DNA of 64,000 nucleotides from an uncultured Desulfovibrio sp. (GCF_944324505.1 NZ_CALUWO010000001.1:434001-498000), one strand, 5' to 3'; positions 7,699 to 16,445 are shown, counted from the first letter of the stretch. Program-made: numbers and translations. Notes: generated by a model from the letters alone, not told the origin.

Positions 7699-8029
7699 CG
7701 TCCATACCACTCCCCTGTCCTGTCCGCCGCTGGACGAGACGCCCGCCGGGACCTCCCGGACGGCAGAGGCAGAGGCACTGCGGGCCGTTCTGAAGCACTG
7801 CGCCGGAGACCTCATGGACAGCCCGACAGGCCGGACCTTTCTGCGCTGGCTGCTCAGCGCCTGCCACTGCTTTGATGCCTGTGACCCCGGGCCGGCAACC
7901 TGCACGGCCCAGCTTCATGCCCGCGAAGGGCGCCGCGTGCTCGGCCTGCACCTGCTGCGTCTGGTGCAGACGGCCCGGCCCCGGCGCGTGGCGCAACTTC
8001 TCAGCCCGGAGGAACTGCCCCATGTCTGA
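7691..8029 (+). CDS. Bbp19-like phage protein
   Basis: A 112-residue protein whose C-terminal two thirds match the Bbp19 family of BPP-1-like podoviruses: a TPxGRxFLRWLL-type segment (SPTGRTFLRWLLSACHCFD), then REGRRVLGLHLLRLVQ and a short acidic end. In BPP-1-type clusters it lies between the portal and the scaffold, as here. Its function is not established. It overlaps both the portal gene and the scaffold gene by eight bases. Confidence 0.6.
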   Translation: MPDVHTTPLSCPPLDETPAGTSRTAEAEALRAVLKHCAGDLMDSPTGRTFLRWLLSACHCFDACDPGPATCTAQLHAREGRRVLGLHLLRLVQTARPRRVAQLLSPEELPHV

Positions 8030-8519
8030 ACAGGACTCCCTTACCCCGGAACACGCTTCCCCCGCCGGGGACAGCCTGCCCCTGCCCCCTTTTCTGCCCG
8101 GCACGGAAACGCCCCCGTCTGCCGGCAATCCTGATACGCCGCCCCTGTCCGGCAGCCCGGAAGGCACCCCGCCCGCCGGCACGGAGCAGACGCAGACAGG
8201 GCAGGACCTTCTGCGGCAGCAGTGGCAGGAGCAGGTGGCTCGCTGGCGGCAGGAGGTGGCCGATGACCCCGAACTGGGCGGCGATCATCTGCCCGGCATG
8301 GTGGCCCGTGCCCAGCTGGCCCTGGACCGCTTTGATACGGACAGGACCATCGGCCGCCTGCTGGAGGAAAGCGGCTACGGCAACCATCCGGCCGTCATCC
8401 GCTTCTTTACCCGCGTGGCCGATGCCCTGGCAGAAGACAGCCTGCCTGCCTCGCGTCCTGATGCGGCCCTGCCGCCGCTGGAGGAACGCATGTATGCCGG
8501 CTGGAGTTCGCGCGCCTAG
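8022..8519 (+). CDS. Capsid scaffolding protein
   Basis: A 165-residue acidic protein starting at the ATG at 8022 (GGAGGAA upstream). The first ~65 residues are Pro/Gly/Thr-rich and low-complexity. Residues ~70-150 are helical (LLRQQWQEQVARWRQEVADD, then LLEESGYGNHPAVIRFFTRVADAL). The ESGYGNHPEVVR-type motif followed by a helix is typical of scaffold proteins that come directly before the capsid gene in podoviruses. It would guide prohead assembly and be lost on maturation. Confidence 0.7.
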   Translation: MSEQDSLTPEHASPAGDSLPLPPFLPGTETPPSAGNPDTPPLSGSPEGTPPAGTEQTQTGQDLLRQQWQEQVARWRQEVADDPELGGDHLPGMVARAQLALDRFDTDRTIGRLLEESGYGNHPAVIRFFTRVADALAEDSLPASRPDAALPPLEERMYAGWSSRA

Positions 8520-8615
8520 GCCGGTTTCTGACGCTTACGGGCGCGGCAGACAGCCGTTTTTCCGCTGCTGCCCCTTTTTCCGCTACCCCCTTCACCCTCA
8601 TCCCCCGGAGGTTTC

Positions 8616-9605
8616 ATGTCCTCTTCGCTCGGTTTTGTGGTCACTCTGGCCGAAATGGAACAGTTCTATCGCGGAGACAAGGCCGGACAGATCATCGAAC
8701 TCATGAACCGCACCAATGACATCATGGACGACGTGCCATGGATGGAGGCCAATCAGTCCGACGGCCACCTTACCCGCATCCGCACCGGCCTGCCCGCCGT
8801 CTACTGGCGGCGTCTCTATCAGGGTACGCCGCCGGCCAAATCCCAGTGGTCGCAGGTCAAGGAGGGCTGCGGCATCCTGGAAGCCATCATGGAACTGGAT
8901 GTGGAGGAACTGCGCCTCTATGGCAGCCGCGACAGGGCCTTTCGCATGAGCGAGGGCATCGCCTTTGCCGAGGCCATGCGTCAGAAGGTGGCCTCCACTC
9001 TCTTCTATGGCGACAGCAATGTGAATCCCGATGCCTTCAACGGCCTGGCCATGCGCTATCCGGCCAAAGATGCCCAAAACGTGCTGGATGCGGGCGGCAC
9101 GGACGAAAACGGCTGCACCTCGCTCTGGCTGGTGGCCTGGGGGGCGCAGTCCGTGCACGGCATCTATCCCAAGGACAGCACCGGCGGCCTTTCCCACGAG
9201 GACCTGCATACCTATATGGCGCAGGATGAAAACGGCCGGAAATATCAGGTCACGGGCGACAAGTACAACTGGCGCTGCGGCCTGGCCGTGCGTGACTGGC
9301 GGGCCGTGGTGCGCATCGCCAATCTGCCCGTGGCCGCGCTGGACAGGCGCAAGGGCGAGGACGGCTTTGTGGACCTGCAAAAGCTGACCATCGAAGCCAA
9401 GAACCGCATGCCCCAGCATCTGCGCCAGAAGGCCATCTGGTACGGCAATGCCGACGTGCTCACGGCCCTGGAACTCCAGAATTCCGATGCCGGCCAGGTG
9501 CAGCTGCACTACGGCGAATTCTTTGCCGCCCAGGCCGTACCCGTGCTGCATGGCCGTCCGGTGCGCCAGTGCGATGCCATTGTTTCCACGGAAAACCCCG
9601 TCTAG
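8616..9605 (+). CDS. Major capsid protein, Bbp17-like (HK97 fold)
   Basis: A 329-residue protein matching the capsid family of Bordetella phage BPP-1 (Bbp17). It begins with a long N-terminal helix (TLAEMEQFYRGDKAGQIIEL), then shows WMEANQSDGHLTRIRTGLP, an E-loop region, and GDSNVNPDAFNGLAMRY, all characteristic. It is well preserved with no stop or frameshift and CCCGGAGG before its start. It is expected to form the icosahedral shell together with the cement protein encoded next. The 96 bases before it hold no other gene. Confidence 0.85.
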   Translation: MSSSLGFVVTLAEMEQFYRGDKAGQIIELMNRTNDIMDDVPWMEANQSDGHLTRIRTGLPAVYWRRLYQGTPPAKSQWSQVKEGCGILEAIMELDVEELRLYGSRDRAFRMSEGIAFAEAMRQKVASTLFYGDSNVNPDAFNGLAMRYPAKDAQNVLDAGGTDENGCTSLWLVAWGAQSVHGIYPKDSTGGLSHEDLHTYMAQDENGRKYQVTGDKYNWRCGLAVRDWRAVVRIANLPVAALDRRKGEDGFVDLQKLTIEAKNRMPQHLRQKAIWYGNADVLTALELQNSDAGQVQLHYGEFFAAQAVPVLHGRPVRQCDAIVSTENPV

Positions 9606-9623
9606 CCCCCACAGGAGGTATTC

Positions 9624-10055
9624 ATGGCCATCATCGACAGCACGTCCGTCTTTTTCGAGGGGCCGCTCACGGCCGAAAGCCACAGCCGCGCCGTGCCTCT
9701 TACCGCCCTGCGTCTGCCCGGCCGCATGGAACCCATCCCCCTGCGCATCAGCGTCACCGAAGCCTTCAAGGCTGACGAGCTGAGCAGCCTGGCCCTTACC
9801 CTTCAGGAAGCCGATAGTCCCGACGGCCCGTGGACCGATGTGCCGGACACGGCCCTGCACATTGACGGCACGGCCCTGGCCGCCACGGCGCGCATCGGCT
9901 GGCGCCACGTTCCCCAGGGGGTGCGCAAATGCTGGCTGCGCCTGCACCTTGTGCCCACCGCCCAGGCCTCCCAGAGTGTGACCACGGGCCGGCTCTTTGC
10001 CGCCCTGACCCGTGAGGAAGACCTGCCCTACGAACCTGCCCTGCAGGTACGCTGA
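9624..10055 (+). CDS. Capsid cement/decoration protein, Bbp16-like
   Basis: A 143-residue beta-rich protein directly after the capsid gene with CAGGAGGT upstream. It reads as a jelly-roll-type module (PLRISVTEAFKADELSSLALTLQEADSPDGPWTDV). In BPP-1 the equivalent Bbp16 trimers clamp neighbouring capsid subunits. Recognition is by genomic place and the LTLQ-SPDGPW pattern; a DNA-independent role outside the capsid is unlikely. Confidence 0.7.
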   Translation: MAIIDSTSVFFEGPLTAESHSRAVPLTALRLPGRMEPIPLRISVTEAFKADELSSLALTLQEADSPDGPWTDVPDTALHIDGTALAATARIGWRHVPQGVRKCWLRLHLVPTAQASQSVTTGRLFAALTREEDLPYEPALQVR

Positions 10056-10110
10056 TTCCCTGCCCTGCGGGGATGGCCCCGGCCATCCCCGCCCGTATCA
10101 AGGAGACCCT

Positions 10111-10704
10111 GTGCAAACCATACATCAGATCAGCATCTGGAACCGCGCCCTGGGCTTTCTGGGAACCCGCAGCGTGGCCTCGGAGCAGGAAAAAACGCCG
10201 GAAGCCGCGCAATGCGCCCTGTACTGGGACAACGCCAGGCGACAGGTGCTGCGGGACTTTCCCTGGCCCTTTGCCCAGCGCCGGGCCTGGCTGGCACGCC
10301 TTGCCCTGCCAGACGGCTACGAACAGGAATGGCGCTTTGCCTACGCCCTGCCCGAAAACTGCCTCAAGGCGCACGAGGTCCGCCACGAGGGTCTGCACCG
10401 GCGGCCCTTTGCCCTGGCCCGTCACGCGGACAGCGAAGACATGATGCTGCTTACCGATGCCGCCCGCGCCCTGCTGCTCTATACCGAGGATGTGGTCAAC
10501 TGCCGCCTGTACGACGACCTCTTTGCCCACATGCTGGCCCGAAAGCTGGCGGCGCTCATTGCCGTTCCCCTGCTCAAGAACAATCACACCAAGGTCAGCG
10601 AGCTGGAACAGCTCTATGCGGCCAGTTTGCCGCAGGCCCGGCAGGCGGCTGTCAGCGAAGCGCTGGAACGCCCGCGGCCCGACAGCTGGCTGGCTGTCCG
10701 CTAA
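10111..10704 (+). CDS. Head-to-tail adaptor (tail tubular protein A / gp11-like)
   Basis: Start chosen at GTG 10111 because AAGGAG lies just upstream; the frame upstream of it is non-coding-like. The 197-residue product has the podoviral adaptor features: ISIWNRALGFLGTRSV near the N-terminus, AQCALYWDNARRQVLRDFPWPFA, and a C-terminal helical bundle. In T7-like phages gp11 docks below the portal and above the nozzle. Location between cement protein and fibre genes agrees. Confidence 0.75.
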   Translation: MQTIHQISIWNRALGFLGTRSVASEQEKTPEAAQCALYWDNARRQVLRDFPWPFAQRRAWLARLALPDGYEQEWRFAYALPENCLKAHEVRHEGLHRRPFALARHADSEDMMLLTDAARALLLYTEDVVNCRLYDDLFAHMLARKLAALIAVPLLKNNHTKVSELEQLYAASLPQARQAAVSEALERPRPDSWLAVR

Positions 10705-10721
10705 TCATCCAAGGAGATGCC

Positions 10722-12224
10722 ATGACCCTGCCCTACAGCGTCAGCCGTGCCCGCTATCTCGGCAATGGCACGGCCACGGTCTTTCCCTTTTCCTTCAAAG
10801 TCTGGAAAACCTCGCAGCTGGAGGTCACCCTCACCGCGCCGGACGGCAGCAGCCAGCAGGCCCGGGGCTGGACGGCCCAGCTCAGCGCCGAAGGCGGTTC
10901 CGTCACCTATCTGCACAACGGCGCTCCCCTGCCCGAGGGCTGGCAGCTGGCCATCGTGCGCAATATGCCCTTTACGCAGGATATCGACCTGGTAAGCGCC
11001 ACGCGCTTTGATCCCGGCGTCATGGAGGACGGCCTGGACCAGGCCGCCGCCGAACGCCAGCAGCTGCTGGAACAGCTGTCCCGGGCGGTCATCCTGCCGC
11101 CTACCAGCGAACAGCGCCCGGCAGACATGGCGCAGGAGCTTTTGCAGGCACGGGATGACGCTGTGAGCAATGCCGGTTCAGCTGCTGGCAGCGCGACTAG
11201 CGCGGCAGACAGTGCCGCCAGGGCAGAGAGCAGCGAGCAGGCTGCCGCCGCCTCGGCAGACGCGGCGGCCCGGAGTCAGGAAGACGCCGCCGCCAGTGCC
11301 GACGCCGCTGCCCGGAGCGCCACAGCCGCCGGCCAGAGCGCGGAGGCCGCGGCAGAAAGCGAGGGCAGGGCCGCCGGGAGCGCCGCGTCCATCCTGGCAT
11401 TGAAGGTCCAGGTGACCACGCTTTCTCCCGGTCTGCCTGCCAGCGCGGACTATGACCCGGCAACGGGCATCCTGCATCTGGGTCTTCCCAAGGGAGATTC
11501 CGGGGCCGCAGCCATTGCCACGCCTACGAGCCTGGGCAGCGTCAAACCCCAGACCGGCGATGACGACGGCCTGGAGCTGGACGCAGACGGCACCCTGCGG
11601 GTGCGGCAGGCCGGAGCCACGCAGCGCGGCAGCGTGCTGGCCAGCACCACGGCGCAGGCCGGGGCTGTGCCCATGGCCGATGCAGACGGCGCGCTGGATG
11701 AAAGCTGGGTGCCCAAACCGGACGCCTGGGACAGCTTTCCGCCCTTTGTGCCGGTTCCGGTGTGGGGCGTGACCTTTGGCGGCAGCGACGGCCGGCGCGC
11801 CATCCTGCCCGGCGAGAGCGCCGCCCGCGAGGAATGGGTCAAATGCGACGGCGGCAGCGACGGCAAAGGCGGCACGGTGCCGGACCTGGCTGGCCGCTAT
11901 GTGCGCGGTGCCAGCGACACGGAGGCGGAAGGGACCAAGGGCGGTTCGGAAACCTTCTCCGCCACACTGTCCGGCACTACCGGCGCAACGACCCTGAGCA
12001 CGGCACAGATGCCGAGTCATAACCATCAGCTTGCGGGACAGAATTATGGCGATACCTCGGACCTGAACGCTGTTGAAGCCAGGCACGGTAGGGTATCGAG
12101 TTGGGGCGGATACACAGCGGCGACAGGAAGCGGTCAGGCGCATACACATCCGCTTTCCGGTACGGCCGAAGGCACGAATCTAGACCCGTATATTGCCATG
12201 CACGTTATCATGAAGGTGGTGTAA
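10722..12224 (+). CDS. Tail fibre protein with Ala-rich stalk and phage tail collar tip
   Basis: A 500-residue fibre starting at the ATG at 10722 (AAGGAG upstream). Residues ~1-130 are a T7-gp17-like attachment domain (YSVSRARYLGNGTATVFPFSFKV). Residues ~145-225 are an Ala/Ser-rich repeat likely to form a trimeric coiled coil. After a Gly-rich linker the C-terminal ~130 residues form a tail collar tip with VPDLAGRYVRGASD, SHNH and a final HTHPLSGT. Such tips bind the cell surface and decide host range. The frame is intact to the end. Confidence 0.8.
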   Translation: MTLPYSVSRARYLGNGTATVFPFSFKVWKTSQLEVTLTAPDGSSQQARGWTAQLSAEGGSVTYLHNGAPLPEGWQLAIVRNMPFTQDIDLVSATRFDPGVMEDGLDQAAAERQQLLEQLSRAVILPPTSEQRPADMAQELLQARDDAVSNAGSAAGSATSAADSAARAESSEQAAAASADAAARSQEDAAASADAAARSATAAGQSAEAAAESEGRAAGSAASILALKVQVTTLSPGLPASADYDPATGILHLGLPKGDSGAAAIATPTSLGSVKPQTGDDDGLELDADGTLRVRQAGATQRGSVLASTTAQAGAVPMADADGALDESWVPKPDAWDSFPPFVPVPVWGVTFGGSDGRRAILPGESAAREEWVKCDGGSDGKGGTVPDLAGRYVRGASDTEAEGTKGGSETFSATLSGTTGATTLSTAQMPSHNHQLAGQNYGDTSDLNAVEARHGRVSSWGGYTAATGSGQAHTHPLSGTAEGTNLDPYIAMHVIMKVV

Positions 12225-12226
12225 TC

Positions 12227-12901
12227 ATGCAGGAACATATTACGGTCATTCCTGATGACCAGAGTATCATTGTGGATGGCGAGGCGCTGCACCTTGCCTT
12301 CAGCACACCGGACGGCCTGCATGCCCTGCAATGGCATGGCGGGTCTGGGCATACGGAGTGGGCGGACGGCCCCAATCAGCCCTTGACAGCTGCGGACTAC
12401 GACGACCAGGTGGCTCCTTATGTGGCTCTGTGGCAGGCGGAAAAAGACCGGCTGGCCGCCGAAGCTGCGGCTGCGGCCACCGAGTACAACAGCCTTGAAA
12501 ACGTCAGGGCACGCAAGCTGGCTGCCATTGATGCCGAAACTTCGGCCGCCATCATGGCCGGTTTTGCCTGCGAGTCCACGCCGCCGGATACGGGGCAGCC
12601 GGAGCTGCTGCATTTCTCGTATGACGAGTTTGACCAGCAGAACTTTGCCGACGCGGCCCTGTCCATGCAGCTGGCCACAGCAGCCGGCGGCGGCATCCCC
12701 ACGTCCACGCCGTGGAACGCCTACCGCAAGCACACGGCGGACAGCAAGGGCGAGCTGGTCATCCTGAACCTGACGGCCCAAACCTTCCTGCCCATCTATG
12801 CCGCTGCCCTGAACCACAAGGCCTCGAAGATGGCTGAGGGCGGACAGCGCAAGGCCGCCGCGGCCGCCGCGCAGACCGTGGAAGAGCTGGAGGCCATCTG
12901 A
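12227..12901 (+). CDS. DUF4376 phage protein, probable fibre accessory
   Basis: A 224-residue protein directly after the fibre. Its middle and end match DUF4376 proteins that accompany phage tail fibres: VRARKLAAIDAETSAAIMAGF, DEFDQQNFADAALSMQLA and a following TPWNAYRKH. The N-terminal ~90 residues resemble the small domain often joined to it (HLAFSTPDGLHALQWHGGSGHTEW). A fibre-assembly or fibre-tip role is inferred from position; function is unproven. Confidence 0.65.
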   Translation: MQEHITVIPDDQSIIVDGEALHLAFSTPDGLHALQWHGGSGHTEWADGPNQPLTAADYDDQVAPYVALWQAEKDRLAAEAAAAATEYNSLENVRARKLAAIDAETSAAIMAGFACESTPPDTGQPELLHFSYDEFDQQNFADAALSMQLATAAGGGIPTSTPWNAYRKHTADSKGELVILNLTAQTFLPIYAAALNHKASKMAEGGQRKAAAAAAQTVEELEAI

Positions 12902-13209
12902 TGACCCGCCGGGAGATTCTCCGTCACAACGCCTGGCAGGCCGTGGTCTCGCTGGACCAGGTGCTGCACTGTCTGGGCGGTCTCATGGCGGCGCTGCTGC
13001 TGACCTGTGTGCCGGGGGCAAATCTGCCTATTGTCTGGGCGGACGAGACGCTGAGCAGCCGTTGCTGGCGCTGGCACGTGGCCGGGGTGCGACACTGGCC
13101 CTGCCGCTGGCTGGACAGGCTGGCCGCCCTGTTTGGCGACAGGGAACACTGCCGAAAGTCCTATGAAAGCGAGCGCACCGGCAGGCAGCTGCCGCCGGAA
13201 CTGCGCTGA
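12901..13209 (+). CDS. Small phage protein, LDQ...DETLSxRxWRW type, unknown function
   Basis: A 102-residue protein overlapping the previous stop codon (TGATG). It has a hydrophobic central segment (LGGLMAALLLTCVPGA) and the pattern WADETLSSRCWRWH followed by a Cys-containing C-terminus. Similar small proteins with an LDQ...DETLSxRxWR core recur in tail/lysis regions of many proteobacterial phages, where the function is not known. I can only say it is a conserved phage accessory protein. Confidence 0.55.
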   Translation: MTRREILRHNAWQAVVSLDQVLHCLGGLMAALLLTCVPGANLPIVWADETLSSRCWRWHVAGVRHWPCRWLDRLAALFGDREHCRKSYESERTGRQLPPELR

Positions 13210-13220
13210 GAGGACATGCC

Positions 13221-15302
13221 ATGCGAATTGCTCTCCAGAACTTCACAGGCGGTGAAATCGCGCCCATTCTTTCTGCCCGCCACGATCTGGCCCGTTACAG
13301 CACCTCTGTCGCCTGTATGGAAAACATGCTCCCCGGCCTGCATGGCGATGTACGGCGCCGCCCCGGGACGCGCTGCCTTGCCGAGCTGGACGGAGAAAGC
13401 GTGCTGCTGCCCTTCAGTTTCAGCGCCGACGCCGGACAGAACTTTGTGCTGGTGCTGCACGACCAGGGGCTGCGCGTGGCCACGGCAGAGGGCTTTGATC
13501 CCCAGGATTCCGGCACCAGCCTGCCCACGCCCTACCGCCGGGAGGAACTGCTGGACATTTCCTTTGCGCAGGTGGGGGACACGGTCTATCTGGCCCACAG
13601 CGCCCATCCTCTGCACAAGCTCATCCGGCAGGACAGCCAGCCGGACGCGGCACAGCCCGCCATCTGCTGTCACGGCTACTGGTGGACACTCGCCGCCGTG
13701 CAGCTCAATACCTCCCTGCCGGCACCCGACACACCGTCTGCCAGTTTTTCCGGCTCCACCGGGTCCTATACCCTGCGCTACAAGGTGGCTGCCGTGGACA
13801 GCCACGGGGGCCTTTCCCTGGCGTCTGCTCCCGTGGAGGTGGGCAATGCCCGTCACCCCTCGGACTGGGTGCAGGGCAATTGCGTTACCCTGTCCTGGCA
13901 GGCGGTACCGGATGCCGTGGAATACAATATCTACCGGGAGGAAGCCGGATACTACGGTTTTATCGGCATCAGCACCGGCACGTCCTTCATCGACAACAAC
14001 TACGAGGCCGATACGGCCGATACTCCCCGCGAAGACTGGGACCCCTTTGCCGACGGCAACTATCCGGGCGTGGTGGCCTTTCACCAGCAGCGCATGGTGC
14101 TGGCAGGCACGCGCAAGACGCCGCAGGCCTTCTATCTTTCCCGCAGCGGCGACTTTGAAAACTTCCGCAAGTCGCGCCCCCTGCAGGATGACGACCCCGT
14201 GGAATACCTCATTGCCTCCGGCAGCATCGATGCCATTGCCTGGGCTGCCAGCTTCGGCGATCTGCTGCTGGGCACGTCGGGCAGCGAATACAAGGCCAGC
14301 GGTGACGGCGCGCCCATCACGCCGTCCAATGTGAGCATCACGGCCCAGTCCTTCTGGGGCAGCGCGGGTCTTGCGCCCATCATCATCGGCAACTCCATTC
14401 TGCATGTGCAGCGCCATGGCGCCCATGTGCGTGATCTCTTCTATTCTCTGGAAAAGGACGGCTATGCGGGCAATGATCTTTCCATCCTTGCCCCGCACCT
14501 TTTCGAAGGACACCTGCTGCGCCAGTGGGCCTATCAGCAGACCCCCGGCTCCGTGGTCTGGATCGTGCGGGACGACGGCCTGCTGCTGGCCTTTACCTAT
14601 ATGAAGGAACACGACATCTGGGGCTGGAGCCGGCATCCCACGGACGGCAGGGTGCTTTCGGTCTGCTCCCTTTCCGGCACGGATCATGACGAGCTGTTTC
14701 TGGTCACGGAACGGAGCATTGCCGGCAGCACGCGCTATTTCCTCGAGCGGATGGCCACACAGTGGAGCGAGGGAGAAGCCATTGACGAGGCGTTCTTTGT
14801 GGACTGCGGCCGCAGCTTCCGGGCCGGGCAGCCCACTGATCACATTACCGGTCTGGAGCATCTGGAAGGGGCGGCCGTGGCCGTGCTGGCCGATGGCAGC
14901 CCCGTGGAAGGCTGCGTGGTACAGGATGGCGCCATTCACCTGCCCTACGCTGCCCGCCTTGTCCATGCGGGCCTGCCCTATGTCTCGGTACTGTCCCCCC
15001 TGCCCCCGGAAGGCAGCGTGCAGAACGGCAGTACCCTTGGCCGGCGCCGTGCCTACGGGCGATGCACCGTGCGCTTCCATCGCAGTGTGGGCGGCAAATA
15101 CGGGCCATCCCGCCAGGAACTCTACGACCTGCCCGTGCTGCCGGAACAGTGGGGCAGTGCCTGCGCGCCCTTCAGCGGCGATGTGGACTGTCTGCCCGGC
15201 GGTGCGCAGGAGGCAGGCGCCACCCTCTGGCTGGTGCAGGACAGGCCCCTGCCCTTTCATCTGGCCGCCATCGTCCTGGATGTGGACTTTGGCGAGAACT
15301 GA
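13221..15302 (+). CDS. Tail nozzle / tail tubular protein B-like protein
   Basis: A 693-residue protein beginning with FTGGEIAPILSARHDLARY and ENMLPGLHGDVRRRPGTR, the hallmark N-terminus of large podoviral tail proteins (NFxxGELSPLL...RPGTRF). An internal fibronectin-like stretch (residues ~165-255, including VSLASAPVEVG-type beta strands) is followed by a WD/propeller-like region. By length and position it is the nozzle that extends the short tail below the adaptor. No disruption is seen. Confidence 0.75.
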   Translation: MRIALQNFTGGEIAPILSARHDLARYSTSVACMENMLPGLHGDVRRRPGTRCLAELDGESVLLPFSFSADAGQNFVLVLHDQGLRVATAEGFDPQDSGTSLPTPYRREELLDISFAQVGDTVYLAHSAHPLHKLIRQDSQPDAAQPAICCHGYWWTLAAVQLNTSLPAPDTPSASFSGSTGSYTLRYKVAAVDSHGGLSLASAPVEVGNARHPSDWVQGNCVTLSWQAVPDAVEYNIYREEAGYYGFIGISTGTSFIDNNYEADTADTPREDWDPFADGNYPGVVAFHQQRMVLAGTRKTPQAFYLSRSGDFENFRKSRPLQDDDPVEYLIASGSIDAIAWAASFGDLLLGTSGSEYKASGDGAPITPSNVSITAQSFWGSAGLAPIIIGNSILHVQRHGAHVRDLFYSLEKDGYAGNDLSILAPHLFEGHLLRQWAYQQTPGSVVWIVRDDGLLLAFTYMKEHDIWGWSRHPTDGRVLSVCSLSGTDHDELFLVTERSIAGSTRYFLERMATQWSEGEAIDEAFFVDCGRSFRAGQPTDHITGLEHLEGAAVAVLADGSPVEGCVVQDGAIHLPYAARLVHAGLPYVSVLSPLPPEGSVQNGSTLGRRRAYGRCTVRFHRSVGGKYGPSRQELYDLPVLPEQWGSACAPFSGDVDCLPGGAQEAGATLWLVQDRPLPFHLAAIVLDVDFGEN

Positions 15303-15364
15303 GGCCGGCATTGCGCCATACCGGCGATGCCGCTTTCCCAACCCCTTTCGGGAGGCAGCTCTTC

Positions 15365-15817
15365 ATGGAATTTGGTACAGAATGTCTGCAAGACGTGCGG
15401 CAGGAGGCCCTGCCGCTGACCCGCGCCCACTGGAACGAGGTGGAAGCCTCCCTGCACGGGCCGGAAGAACAGCCCTTTGATGCGGCACAGTATGCCCGCT
15501 GGGAAGCCCTGGGCATGCTGCACATCAGCACGGTACGCACGGCAGGCCGCCTGACGGGCTATGCCGCCTTCACCATCTGCCCCTGCCCCCATCGCCCCGG
15601 CAGGCTGCTGGCCGCGCTGGATGGTCTCTACCTTGCGCCGGAGGTCCGTGGCGGTCTTACGGCCCTGCGCCTGCTGCGCCACGCCGAAACAGCCCTGCGC
15701 CAGCGCGGGGTGGCGGTCATGCAGTTCAGCTCGCCGGCCTCGCGCCCCTGCCATGCCCTGTACCGGCGCCTGGGGGCACGACATACCGAAAGCATCTGGC
15801 ACAAGGAGGTACGCTGA
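15365..15817 (+). CDS. Phage GNAT-family acetyltransferase
   Basis: A 150-residue protein starting at the ATG at 15365 (GGGAGG upstream). It has the GNAT layout: LTGYAAFTICPCPH as the beta4-like strand, LDGLYLAPEVRGGLTALRLLRHAE carrying the acetyl-CoA loop (RxxGxxxxL-like VRGGLTALRLL), and ALYRRLGARHTE at the end. Members of this phage group, next to internal virion proteins, are common but their substrates are unknown. It is the second GNAT in this island. It overlaps the next gene by one base (TGATG). Confidence 0.75.
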   Translation: MEFGTECLQDVRQEALPLTRAHWNEVEASLHGPEEQPFDAAQYARWEALGMLHISTVRTAGRLTGYAAFTICPCPHRPGRLLAALDGLYLAPEVRGGLTALRLLRHAETALRQRGVAVMQFSSPASRPCHALYRRLGARHTESIWHKEVR

Positions 15818-16392
15818 TGGCCATTGCCAGCAGCACGGCCGCCGTCCTGGGAGCCGCCGTGGCCCTGGCCGGCACGGCCGCAGGCGCCTACGGCGCCATC
15901 CGGCAGTCCGAAACGGCCCGGCAACAGCAGGAATACCAGGCCAAACTGGCCCAGCGACAGGCCGGCATTGCGGAAGAAAACGCCCGGCAGGACGAGGCGC
16001 AGGCCCGGCAGGCCCGGCAGGACAGCTACGAGGCTGCCGTGCGCAAACGCCAGGAAGCCGCCGGCCTCATCGGCCGGCAGCGAGCCGCTGCCGGCGCCTC
16101 CGGCGCGCAGGTGGATGCCGGCAGTCAGCTGGACCTGACCCTGGACACGGCGGAAAAGGGGGCGCTGGATGCCTTTTCCCTGCGGGAACAGGGACTGCGC
16201 ACGGCCCACAATGCCGAACTGTCCGCCTGGAGCCAGCGCAACAGCGCCCAGGGGGCCGCGTTGCAGGCCGATTACCTGCGCCAGACCAATGAAACGGACT
16301 ATCTGGGCCTGACCCGGACCCTGCTGGGCAGTACCCAGCGGGCCGGGCGCAATTTTCAGCTGCTTACGGGGCGCGGCCCCACCCTGCGCTGA
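15817..16392 (+). CDS. Internal virion protein (gp14-like)
   Basis: A 191-residue protein with a hydrophobic Ala/Gly-rich N-terminal helix (residues ~7-30) followed by a long coiled region rich in Gln, Ala and Arg (QQQEYQAKLAQRQAGIAEEN). This is the shape of the small internal/ejection protein of podoviruses, which inserts in the outer membrane on infection. The usual larger partners (gp15/gp16-like, often with a transglycosylase domain) do not follow: the next gene is host tgt on the other strand. Confidence 0.7.
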   Translation: MAIASSTAAVLGAAVALAGTAAGAYGAIRQSETARQQQEYQAKLAQRQAGIAEENARQDEAQARQARQDSYEAAVRKRQEAAGLIGRQRAAAGASGAQVDAGSQLDLTLDTAEKGALDAFSLREQGLRTAHNAELSAWSQRNSAQGAALQADYLRQTNETDYLGLTRTLLGSTQRAGRNFQLLTGRGPTLR

Positions 16393-16412
16393 CACGGAAA
16401 GACAGCATGCCA

Positions 16413-16445
16413 ACGGGGAGAACAGGCCGGGCCTGTTCTCCCCGT
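16413..16445. terminator. Bidirectional terminator between phage block and tgt
   Basis: ACGGGGAGAACAGGCC (16413-16428) is perfectly complementary to GGCCTGTTCTCCCCGT (16430-16445), with a one-base centre that would open to a small loop. It lies between the convergent ends of the internal virion protein gene and tgt and probably stops transcription from both sides. Confidence 0.75.

Larger units (their letters stand above)
1..16392 (+). mobile_element. Phage-derived island with podovirus-type structural genes (right part; left end outside window)
   Basis: Repressor, regulator, lysis, packaging, head and tail genes occur together, all late genes on one strand with short spacings or overlaps. 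The gene set and order (terminase, portal, Bbp19, scaffold, Bbp17 capsid, Bbp16 cement, adaptor, fibre, nozzle, internal protein) is that of BPP-1-like podoviruses. The right border lies between 16392 and the terminator at 16413-16445. No integrase, replication genes, DNA polymerase or att repeats are visible. Except for the operator region, base composition looks like that of the host genes, suggesting long residence. Confidence 0.85.

Noticed and set aside
5770..7905. 711-codon antisense frame opposite the portal gene
   Set aside because: No ribosome-binding site, no domain, composition typical of a shadow frame.
8616..13209. Diversity-generating retroelement, as in BPP-1 with its similar capsid genes
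   Set aside because: No reverse transcriptase, Avd-like gene or template/variable repeat was found; the fibre ends in a collar tip, not a C-type lectin.
1..16392. Intact temperate prophage
   Set aside because: No integrase, replication genes, att repeats or large ejection proteins are in view. The left end is outside the window, so this cannot be settled, but the visible part is not a full phage.
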